Shown here piece by piece: positions 1-5,384 of a DNA stretch of 6,335 nucleotides; position 1 is the stretch's first letter; each line of letters opens with the position of its first letter. The position numbers and the translations under genes are program-made. The notes under the pieces were generated by a model. That model worked only from the letters and a program-made list of their open reading frames with translations, ran no database searches and was not told where the DNA came from. Where the stretch lies: the NCBI GenBank assembly GCA_020722645.1, contig DYKL01000209.1, positions 1-6,335 on the forward strand, written 5' to 3'. Source of the stretch: Acetofilamentum sp. GTDB taxonomy: Bacteria; Bacteroidota; Bacteroidia; Bacteroidales; JAFGUD01.

Positions 1-27
1 CTTCCTTCGTTATCACTCAGGATGACG
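1..27. repeat. Partial intergenic hairpin repeat at left edge
   Basis: Bases 8-14 (CGTTATC) pair with 21-27 (GATGACG) with one T-G wobble around a 6-base loop. Read on the minus strand the segment resembles the 'GTCATCCTGAG...CGAAGGA' type of intergenic repeat that I recall from many bacterial genomes. The window starts inside or right at the element, so its full extent is unknown. The pairing is seen directly; the family assignment is from memory. Confidence 0.5.
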
Positions 28-293
28 CTAATTGAAAAATTAACGAATTATTGATCAAATATTCAACCGTTTTTTGCAAATACTATTCCAATGCGTCATA
101 TTACTTGATTTTTGTAAACTTAACGGTACTTTTATTACGTTTTAGTTGATTAAATTTCAATGTTTTGTGATAAGTTATAAATTTGTTAAATAAAGTACCG
201 CAAACTTAACAAAAAAAATTATAATTTTGAAACATTATTTTTTTTATTTAGACTTGTAAAAATTTTTAGTATTAACTCATTAATTTATATCTT
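28..293. other. Gene-free AT-rich leader upstream of the M49 peptidase
   Basis: I see no supportable gene here. It holds a 19-base segment at 30-48 that matches the minus strand of 6231-6248 closely, a 9-base inverted repeat (CGGTACTTT at 124-132 against AAAGTACCG at 192-200), a 9-base direct repeat (AAACTTAAC at 116-124 and 202-210), and long A and T runs just before the peptidase gene. The likely promoter is listed separately. Stop codons are frequent, and no protein family could be recognised. Confidence 0.6.
222..229 (+). promoter_or_regulatory. Possible Bacteroidota -7 element for the M49 peptidase
   Basis: TAATTTTG matches the Bacteroidota primary sigma -7 consensus TAnnTTTG and lies 64 bases before the ATG at 294, giving a leader of roughly 55-60 bases. 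No TTTG stands at the expected -33 position, and such matches arise easily in AT-rich DNA, so this is tentative. Confidence 0.35.
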
Positions 294-1919
294 ATGAAAA
301 GTTATTATTTTTATCTTATTATTATTTTATTTGCATTTTTTACTTCTTGTAAAAGCGAAAAGGAAAATAATCAAAAAACCGAAAACATGATTGACTACAA
401 AACCGAAGTAAATAAATATTTTGAGTTTGAGCTTAAAGCCGATTTAAGCAATCTCACAGAAAATCAGCAAAAAATGTTGCCTCTATTATATCAGGTGGCT
501 GATATTATGGACGAATTATACTGGCAAGTTGCATGTGGTCAGTATCGTTCTTATTATGATACACTTACCGATGATAATGCAAAAAAATTATTTATGATTA
601 ATTATGGACCTTGGGACAGACTTAACGGTAACAAATCTTTTGTCGAAGGTGTTGGCGAAAAACCGCTTGGAGCTTTCTTTTATCCTGCCGATATGACAAA
701 AGAAGAATTTGAAAAATTTGAAGATGATTCAAAAACAAGCCTTTATACTATTATCGAAAGAGACGAAAACGGTAAACTTGTTTCAATTCCTTATCACGTA
801 AAATTTAAAGAGCAACTTTCAAAGGCGGCAGATTTATTACGCCAGGCGGCAGAACTTGCAGAAGATGAAGGTTTCAAAAAATATCTTCTTCTTCGTGCTG
901 ATGCTTTTGAAACAAGCGATTATTTTGAAAGTGATATGGCTTGGATGGATATGAAAGATAATGTTATAGAATTTGTTGTTGGTCCTATCGAAAATTACGA
1001 AGACGCTTTGTTCGGTTACAAAACATCATTCGAAGCATTTATTTTGATTAAAGACCTTGAATGGAGCAAAAAATTAGAAAAATTTGCAACTTTATTGCCC
1101 GAATTACAAAAAAATCTGCCTGTAGATGCTAAATATAAACAAGAAAAACCAGGCGATAATTCTCAACTTAACGCTTACGATGCAATATATTACGCAGGTG
1201 ATTGCAATGCCGGCAGCAAAACAATCGCTATCAATCTTCCGAACGATGAAAATGTTCAACTTGCAAAGGGTAGCCGTAGATTGCAACTTAAAAATTCTAT
1301 GCACGCAAAATTTGACAATATTGTTATTCCTATTTCAAAAATTTTAATAAATCCTGAACAACAAAAACATATAACTTTTGATGCATTTTTTGCAAATACT
1401 ATGTTCCACGAAGTAGGACACGGTCTTGCAATTAAAAATACAATAACCGGAAAAGGTACTTGCCGTGAGGCATTGACTGACCGCTACAATACTTTTGAAG
1501 AAGGGAAAGCTGATATTCTTGGTTTATGGTTAGTTGACCAACTTATACAAATGAATGAACTTGAAGGAAATTTCATTGAAAATCAGGTTACTTTTGTTAC
1601 TGGTATTTTCCGCTCAATCAGATTTGGAGCTTCAAGTTCGCATGGTAAAGCTAATTTGATGCGTTACAATTTTTATATGGAAATGCATGCAATTGAAAGA
1701 AGTGAAGAAGGTATTTACACGGTGATTCCGGATAAAATGAAAATTGCTACTGATTCTCTTGCGGAACTTATTATTACTGTTCAGGGAAATGGCGACTATG
1801 AATTTGCCGGAAAACTGATGGAAAAATATCTTGTAGAAACACCTGAACTTAAAGTCGACTTACAAAAACTTGCCGACGCAAACATACCTGTTGATGTTGT
1901 TTGGAAACAAGGAATGTAG
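294..1919 (+). CDS. M49-type (dipeptidyl-peptidase III-like) zinc metallopeptidase lipoprotein
   Basis: A 541-residue probable zinc peptidase anchored to the cell envelope. Residues 1-18 form a lipoprotein signal (hydrophobic YLIIILFAFF, then FTSC), with Cys19 as the lipidation site; this also supports the start. The zinc motif is HEVGH at 372-376, followed 26 residues later by FEEGKAD (401-407). By analogy with DPP III, His372, His376 and Glu403 would bind zinc and Glu373 would be the catalytic base. Other segments fitting the family are NYGPWDRLNG (103-112), VVGPIENYEDALFGY (228-242) and IAINLPND (311-318). Classic DPP III carries HEXXGH and is about 700 residues long; this protein has the shorter HEXXH and is smaller, as I recall for the Caldithrix abyssi enzyme. 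The family removes dipeptides from peptide N-termini; the substrate here, and whether it is an exopeptidase at all, are not shown. A repeat-filled gap separates it from the next gene. Confidence 0.85.
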   Translation: MKSYYFYLIIILFAFFTSCKSEKENNQKTENMIDYKTEVNKYFEFELKADLSNLTENQQKMLPLLYQVADIMDELYWQVACGQYRSYYDTLTDDNAKKLFMINYGPWDRLNGNKSFVEGVGEKPLGAFFYPADMTKEEFEKFEDDSKTSLYTIIERDENGKLVSIPYHVKFKEQLSKAADLLRQAAELAEDEGFKKYLLLRADAFETSDYFESDMAWMDMKDNVIEFVVGPIENYEDALFGYKTSFEAFILIKDLEWSKKLEKFATLLPELQKNLPVDAKYKQEKPGDNSQLNAYDAIYYAGDCNAGSKTIAINLPNDENVQLAKGSRRLQLKNSMHAKFDNIVIPISKILINPEQQKHITFDAFFANTMFHEVGHGLAIKNTITGKGTCREALTDRYNTFEEGKADILGLWLVDQLIQMNELEGNFIENQVTFVTGIFRSIRFGASSSHGKANLMRYNFYMEMHAIERSEEGIYTVIPDKMKIATDSLAELIITVQGNGDYEFAGKLMEKYLVETPELKVDLQKLADANIPVDVVWKQGM

Positions 1920-1941
1920 TAAGTAAAAAGATGAAAAAAGA

Positions 1942-1976
1942 AAGTTGTCCGACATTTCAAAATTGTCTGACAACTT
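1942..1976. terminator. Stem-loop after the peptidase gene, possible terminator or repeat
   Basis: Bases 1942-1954 pair with 1964-1976 in 12 of 13 positions (only C1950-T1968 fails) around a 9-base loop. It starts 22 bases after the peptidase stop codon, a good place for a 3' end. There is no T-run directly after it, so it is not a textbook intrinsic terminator; it may instead be a dispersed palindromic repeat that stabilises or ends the transcript. Confidence 0.5.
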
Positions 1977-1981
1977 ATAGC

Positions 1982-2010
1982 TATCCCGAAAGTGTCGCAA
2001 GACCTTTCGG
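1982..2010. repeat. Palindromic repeat, copy 1 (GCAA-loop hairpin)
   Basis: A 29-base unit repeated at 2089-2117 with one difference. It folds into a hairpin: CCGAAAG (1986-1992) pairs with CTTTCGG (2004-2010), T1993 is bulged, GTC (1994-1996) pairs with GAC (2001-2003), and the loop is GCAA, a GNRA-type tetraloop in RNA. It resembles REP-like intergenic palindromes. Confidence 0.85.
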
Positions 2011-2021
2011 TTGTGTATTTT

Positions 2022-2045
2022 CTGCTTGGTGAGGACAACAAACAG
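2022..2045. repeat. Imperfect palindrome between the two hairpin copies
   Basis: Bases 2022-2031 (CTGCTTGGTG) pair with 2036-2045 (CAACAAACAG) in 8 of 10 positions around the loop AGGA. The two mismatches (G2029-A2038 and C2025-A2042) both look like changes in the right arm away from a perfect palindrome, so this may be a decayed repeat copy. Confidence 0.5.
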
Positions 2046-2051
2046 GGCGTT

Positions 2052-2083
2052 AAAGTCTCTCATTTAGGGAAGATTTAGAGGCG
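2052..2083. repeat. Possible degenerate 'AAAGTCCCC...ATTTAGGGG' intergenic repeat
   Basis: The segment begins AAAGTCTCT (2052-2060) and ends ATTTAGAGGCG (2073-2083). It resembles a common intergenic repeat remembered with C-rich and G-rich runs in place of the CTCT and AGAG seen here. A small hairpin (2056-2060 with 2066-2070) is possible. The resemblance is from memory and the copy is degenerate. Confidence 0.35.
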
Positions 2084-2088
2084 TAAAA

Positions 2089-2117
2089 TATCCCGAAAGT
2101 GTCGCAAGATCTTTCGG
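2089..2117. repeat. Palindromic repeat, copy 2 (GCAA-loop hairpin)
   Basis: Second copy of the 29-base unit at 1982-2010, 107 bases downstream in the same orientation. The single difference is T at 2110 where copy 1 has C at 2003. It turns a G-C pair into G-T (G-U in RNA) opposite G2101, so the stem still forms. It ends 34 bases before the start of the PnuC-family gene. Confidence 0.85.
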
Positions 2118-2151
2118 TGGTAAAAAAAATGTAAATTGCAGCTTTTGCAAA

Positions 2152-2748
2152 ATGCTAATTGACTGGTTAAAAAATAATTGGATTGAAATTTTTGGTGCAT
2201 CTGCCGGATTATTGTATGTTTTTTTATCTATTAAAGAAAAAGTTTGGCTCTGGCCTATCGGTTTAATAACATCTGTTGTATATATTTATGTTTTTTATAC
2301 ATCAAAATTTTATGCTGATATGGGACTGCAGTTTTATTATGTCTTTATCAGTATTTACGGCTGGATTTTGTGGTTAGGCGGTAAAAAAAACAAACAAATT
2401 TCGTGCTTAAAAATATCCAAGACTCCCTTAAAAATAGTTATATATCTAATAATTTCAACAGTTTTGATTTTTTTTGCAATAGGATTTGTTTTAATAAACT
2501 ATACTGATTCACCTGTTCCTTATTGGGACGCATTCACTACAGCGGCAAGTATTACTGCTACTTGGATGCTTGCGAAAAAATATATTGAACACTGGATTAT
2601 TTGGGTTATTGTTGATCTTACTTCATCGGTTTTGTATTTAGCAAAAGAACTATATCCGACAGTCGTTCTTTTTGTTGTTTATACAATTATGGCTGTAATC
2701 GGGTATTATCAGTGGAAAAAATCAATTAGCCAAGTTGAAAGTTTATAA
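2152..2748 (+). CDS. pnuC: PnuC-family nicotinamide riboside (or related vitamin) transporter
   Basis: A 198-residue inner-membrane protein with about seven hydrophobic segments and no signal peptide, the usual size for PnuC. Recognisable family segments are EIFGASAGLLYVFLSI (12-27) with WLWPIG (32-37), FYADMGLQFYYVFISIYGW (53-71) and the C-terminal block TWMLAKKYIEHWIIWVIVD (137-155). PnuC moves nicotinamide riboside by facilitated diffusion, with cytoplasmic phosphorylation trapping it for NAD synthesis. Relatives carry thiamine (PnuT) or riboflavin (PnuX), and in Bacteroidota the thiamine version often sits behind a TPP riboswitch beside a TonB receptor and a thiamine kinase. Neither riboswitch nor partner gene is visible here, so the substrate is open. 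The last codons (QVESL) lie within a direct repeat that continues past the stop. Confidence 0.9.
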   Translation: MLIDWLKNNWIEIFGASAGLLYVFLSIKEKVWLWPIGLITSVVYIYVFYTSKFYADMGLQFYYVFISIYGWILWLGGKKNKQISCLKISKTPLKIVIYLIISTVLIFFAIGFVLINYTDSPVPYWDAFTTAASITATWMLAKKYIEHWIIWVIVDLTSSVLYLAKELYPTVVLFVVYTIMAVIGYYQWKKSISQVESL

Positions 2749-2758
2749 AGTTGAAAGT
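2732..2758. repeat. 11-base direct repeat spanning the end of the PnuC gene
   Basis: AAGTTGAAAGT occurs at 2732-2742 and again at 2748-2758, a 16-base period. The first copy encodes the last residues of the transporter; the stop codon (2746-2748) falls between the copies. Similar GTTGAAAGT runs are, as I recall, common between Bacteroidota genes. Confidence 0.75.
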
Positions 2759-2759
2759 G

Positions 2760-2791
2760 CATTGTTATATTGTTTCATTGTTACATTGTTT
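2760..2791. repeat. Tandem repeat, 8-base unit CATTGTTW, four copies
   Basis: Four back-to-back 8-base units: CATTGTTA, TATTGTTT, CATTGTTA, CATTGTTT. Seen as two 16-base units they differ at one position only. No coding potential is apparent. Confidence 0.85.
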
Positions 2792-2792
2792 A

Positions 2793-2833
2793 CTCGATAG
2801 CTCGATAACTTGATAACTCGATAAACTCGACAA
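2793..2833. repeat. Tandem repeat, 8-base unit CTCGATAA, about five copies
   Basis: Units in order are CTCGATAG, CTCGATAA, CTTGATAA and CTCGATAA, then, after one extra A, CTCGACAA; a further ACTC fragment follows. It directly follows a different 8-base tandem array. There are no spacers between units, so this is not a CRISPR array. Confidence 0.85.
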
Positions 2834-2836
2834 ACT

Positions 2837-2864
2837 CTACAGAAGTTGCATGCAACGTCTCTAC
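2837..2864. repeat. Imperfect 28-base palindrome with perfect core GTTGCATGCAAC
   Basis: The 12-base core at 2845-2856 is perfectly self-complementary. The arms extend to 2837 and 2864 with 11 of 14 positions paired. The right arm (CGTCTCTAC) matches the remembered 'TAGAGACGTTGCATGCAACGTCTCTA' intergenic palindrome, of which the left arm here looks mutated. It overlaps the upstream ATG at 2850, an argument against that start for the rhomboid. Confidence 0.7.
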
Positions 2865-2891
2865 AAATTTGCAATCAGACTACATTTAAAA

Positions 2892-3671
2892 ATGAACAAA
2901 AACACCGAAAAAATAAGATTTCACATAAGTTTAGGTCTTTCACTTTTATTTGTTGCAATAATGTGGATTTCTAAACTGTTTGAAATAACTGCAAATATGA
3001 GCTTTGCAGAATTTGGTGTTTATCCTTTAAGTTTTTCGGGATTAAAGGGACTTCTGTTTTCTCCGTTTATACACGGCGATTTAAAACATCTTTTTTCTAA
3101 TACATTACCTTTTTTAATTTTACTGACCGGTTTATTTTTCTTTTATCCAAAAGAACGTTTTTCAATTCTGGCAATAATTTGGTTTTTGTCAGGATTTGTT
3201 TTGTGGCTCATAGGACGAAAATCTTTTCACATAGGGGCAAGTGGTTTGATATACGCTTTTGCTTCATTTCATTTTTTTTCGGGAGTTTTGAGCAAACGCA
3301 AAGAATTTATTGCATTATCGTTAATTGTAGTTTTTTTATACGGCGGACTTATTTGGGGAATGTTCCCCGGTGGCGATGAAAAAATTTCTTGGGAAGCTCA
3401 TCTTGCAGGTTTTGCAGTTGGGGCATTCATTTCATTATTTTTTTACCCGAAGGATTTATTATTAAAACAAAAAGTTCAGCTTTTTGATAATAAAGTTAAT
3501 TTTAACTACTTTTACGATTTTAAAAATTGTATTGCTTTACAAGGAAATCACTTTAATTATAACAATAAATCAAATAAAAAATCATCTAATTATCAAATAC
3601 TTACAAATGAAAACTTTAATTTCAATTATCCTGCTGATATTTCCGGTTTTGAATATAACAGCTCAATGTGA
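2892..3671 (+). CDS. Rhomboid-family intramembrane serine protease
   Basis: A 259-residue polytopic membrane protein of the rhomboid family, which cuts transmembrane substrates inside the bilayer. Numbering is from the ATG at 2892. Hydrophobic segments lie near 12-30, 45-60, 67-85, 91-108, 113-133, 138-156 and 168-186. HGDLKHLFSN (61-70) fits the conserved His and Asn of transmembrane segment 2, GASG (115-118) carries the nucleophile Ser117, and SWEAHLAG (166-173) supplies the partner His170. The start at 2892 is preferred to the in-frame ATG at 2850: the latter lies inside a palindromic repeat and adds a basic 14-residue piece typical of repeat DNA, while 2892 has an A-rich lead. After about residue 187 comes a roughly 70-residue Asn/Phe/Tyr-rich tail that overlaps the next gene by 65 bases; it may be real or may result from a frameshift. 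The substrate is unknown. Confidence 0.82.
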   Translation: MNKNTEKIRFHISLGLSLLFVAIMWISKLFEITANMSFAEFGVYPLSFSGLKGLLFSPFIHGDLKHLFSNTLPFLILLTGLFFFYPKERFSILAIIWFLSGFVLWLIGRKSFHIGASGLIYAFASFHFFSGVLSKRKEFIALSLIVVFLYGGLIWGMFPGGDEKISWEAHLAGFAVGAFISLFFYPKDLLLKQKVQLFDNKVNFNYFYDFKNCIALQGNHFNYNNKSNKKSSNYQILTNENFNFNYPADISGFEYNSSM

Positions 3672-4368
3672 ACATTTTAGTAGAGAAAAATTCGTTTTTC
3701 AAGGCAATGAATTATTGTATCGTTTTGCTAAACCATTAGATTATAATGACGAAGAAAGTCAAAAATATCCTTTGATTTTGTTTCTGCATGGAGCAGGAGA
3801 AAGAGGCAATGACAATAAGTTACAGCTTACTCATATTGATAAAGTATTCTGCACTGATGAATTCAGAGAAAAATACCCTTGTTTTATAATAATTCCTCAA
3901 TGTCCGGAAGAAAACAGATGGGTTGAAGTAGATTGGAATTTGCCAAGTCATATTCAACCTGAAAAGATGTCTTCGCCTATGAAATTAACTGTTTCGCTTC
4001 TATATTCAACAATGATGCATTACAATATCGATACTCAAAGAATATACGTATTAGGCTTATCAATGGGTGGATACGGTACTTGGGATTTAATAACCAGATT
4101 TCCTTACTTATTTGCAGCAGCTGTTCCTGTGTGTGGCGGCGGTGATGAAACAAAAGCATCAAAAATTGTTGATGTACCGGTATGGGCTTTTCACGGTGCT
4201 ATTGATAAAGTTGTTCCTGTTGAAAGAACAAGAAATATGATAAATGCAATCAAACAAAATGGTGGTACTCCAAAATACACAGAATACCCTGATTTAGGAC
4301 ATTTATGCTGGAACGAAGCTTTTGCTACCGACGAACTTTGGCAATGGCTTTTCAGTCAATCTAAATAA
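3607..4368 (+). CDS. Secreted alpha/beta hydrolase (predicted esterase/peptidase, COG4099-like)
   Basis: A 253-residue exported serine hydrolase. Residues 1-20 (MKTLISIILLIFPVLNITAQ) are a type I signal peptide with a likely cut after Gln20, so the product should be periplasmic or secreted. LILFLHGAGERG (56-67) is the strand and oxyanion region of the fold, GLSMGGYGTWDL (150-161) is the nucleophile elbow with Ser152, HGAIDKVVPV (196-205) gives Asp200, and LGHLCW (230-235) gives His232, completing the triad. This pattern suits the dienelactone hydrolase/carboxylesterase and 'predicted peptidase' group; ester bonds on plant or microbial polymers, or peptides, are possible substrates, and I cannot choose. 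The reading frame is open back to an ATG at 3484, but only the ATG at 3607 puts a signal peptide at the N-terminus. It overlaps the rhomboid tail at its start and the pseudouridine synthase by 13 bases at its end, on the opposite strand. Confidence 0.87.
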   Translation: MKTLISIILLIFPVLNITAQCEHFSREKFVFQGNELLYRFAKPLDYNDEESQKYPLILFLHGAGERGNDNKLQLTHIDKVFCTDEFREKYPCFIIIPQCPEENRWVEVDWNLPSHIQPEKMSSPMKLTVSLLYSTMMHYNIDTQRIYVLGLSMGGYGTWDLITRFPYLFAAAVPVCGGGDETKASKIVDVPVWAFHGAIDKVVPVERTRNMINAIKQNGGTPKYTEYPDLGHLCWNEAFATDELWQWLFSQSK

Positions 4369-5381
4369 TTTTCTAATTCTCTGTTAGAAAGATAATTACG
4401 CCATTTTTCGAGTACTTTTGTAAAATCATCAGGCAGTTCGCTATCAAAAAACATCTCTTTTTTTGTAACCGGATGCACAAAACCAAGTGATTTTGCGTGT
4501 AATGCCTGCCGCGGGATAATTTCAAAACAGTTTTGAATAAATTGTTTGTACTTTGTGAATGTTGTACCTTTTAAAACTCTGTTTCCGCCGTAGTCAGCGT
4601 CATTAAAAAGCGGATGACCGTTATATTGCATGTGAACTCTTATCTGATGAGTCCTTCCTGTTTCAAGACGGCACTCCACGAGAGTTACATAGGTAAATCT
4701 TTCAAGCACTTTGTAGTGGGTTACAGCAGGTTTCCCTTGCGAACCATCAGGAAAGACATACATAACCTTTCTGTCTTTGGGATTTCTGCCGATATGTCCT
4801 GTAATTGTTCCTTCATCGGTCTCAAAATCGCCCCACACAAGAGCATTATAACTTCTTTTTGTTGAGTGATGATAAAACTGTTCGGCTAATTTGTTTTTTG
4901 TAAATTCAGTTTTAGCAATAACAAGGAGACCGCTGGTGTCTTTATCAATACGGTGAACAAGCCCCGGACGTATTTTATCCTTCTGAAACAGTTCCGAATC
5001 CTTTAATTTACTTGCCAAAGCATTCACCAAAGTTCCTTTATTATGTCCATAAGAAGGATGTACAACCATTCCCGGCTCTTTATTTATGATTATCAGCTCA
5101 TTATCTTCATAAACAATATTCAGAGGAATTTCTTCCGGTTTAATTGAATAGTCGGTTTTTGGTTTATCATAATACAAAATTATTTCGTCGTTAGGTTTAA
5201 TTTTATAATTTGCCTTAACATTTTTTCCGTTAACAAATAAATAATCAACTTTTGCGGCTTTTTCGACCTGAGTTCGCGATAAGTTTTCGAATTTCAATGA
5301 TAAAAAAGCGTCAATTCTCATAGGAGACTGACCACCATCAACAGTTATTCTGAAATGTTCAAATATTTCTTCGTTAATCAT
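4356..5381 (-). CDS. rluD: RluA/RluD-family 23S rRNA pseudouridine synthase
   Basis: A 341-residue cytoplasmic RNA-modifying enzyme that isomerises uridine to pseudouridine. An S4 RNA-binding domain covers about residues 20-75 (MRIDAFLSLK, then SRTQVEKAAKVDYLFVNGK). The catalytic domain has LIIINKEPGMVVHP (96-109), the signature HRIDKDTSG (143-151) with catalytic Asp146, ETGRTHQIRVHM (240-251) and RQALHAKSLGFVHP (291-304). Length and domain order fit RluD, which modifies helix 69 of 23S rRNA; other RluA-family members (RluC-like) share these features, so the symbol is a best guess. The start lies 3 bases after the glycosyltransferase stop, so the two are probably cotranscribed and perhaps translationally coupled. 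Its stop codon (TGA) lies within the 3' end of the opposing hydrolase gene. Confidence 0.92.
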   Translation of the reverse strand: MINEEIFEHFRITVDGGQSPMRIDAFLSLKFENLSRTQVEKAAKVDYLFVNGKNVKANYKIKPNDEIILYYDKPKTDYSIKPEEIPLNIVYEDNELIIINKEPGMVVHPSYGHNKGTLVNALASKLKDSELFQKDKIRPGLVHRIDKDTSGLLVIAKTEFTKNKLAEQFYHHSTKRSYNALVWGDFETDEGTITGHIGRNPKDRKVMYVFPDGSQGKPAVTHYKVLERFTYVTLVECRLETGRTHQIRVHMQYNGHPLFNDADYGGNRVLKGTTFTKYKQFIQNCFEIIPRQALHAKSLGFVHPVTKKEMFFDSELPDDFTKVLEKWRNYLSNRELENYLD

Positions 5382-5384
5382 TAT

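Noticed and set aside
1104..1347. Short open frames on both strands inside the peptidase gene
   Set aside because: They lie wholly within a well-supported coding frame with conserved motifs and show no independent features.
1796..2063. Two minus-strand open frames covering the peptidase 3' end and the repeats
   Set aside because: Their sequence is read from the hairpin repeats and the antisense of the peptidase gene; no family or signal is recognisable, and such repeat-derived peptides are typical false genes.
1920..2151. TPP or other vitamin riboswitch before the PnuC-family gene
   Set aside because: I looked for the conserved TPP core (CTGAGA and the CTGATCTGGATAATGC-like block) and did not find it; the structure present is explained by palindromic repeats.
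2760..2833. CRISPR-like array
   Set aside because: The units are only 8 bases long and directly adjoining, with no unique spacers and no cas genes nearby.
2850..2891. Upstream start for the rhomboid protein
   Set aside because: The ATG lies in the core of a palindromic repeat and the added residues look repeat-derived; the ATG at 2892 is the better choice.
3484..3606. Longer start for the secreted hydrolase
   Set aside because: The extra 41 residues would bury the signal peptide and are encoded by AT-rich sequence inside the rhomboid frame; the ATG at 3607 gives a clean export signal.
3667..3669. Cys21 of the hydrolase as a lipoprotein anchor
   Set aside because: The preceding residues TAQ do not fit a lipobox (Gln at -1); cleavage by signal peptidase I after Gln20 fits better.
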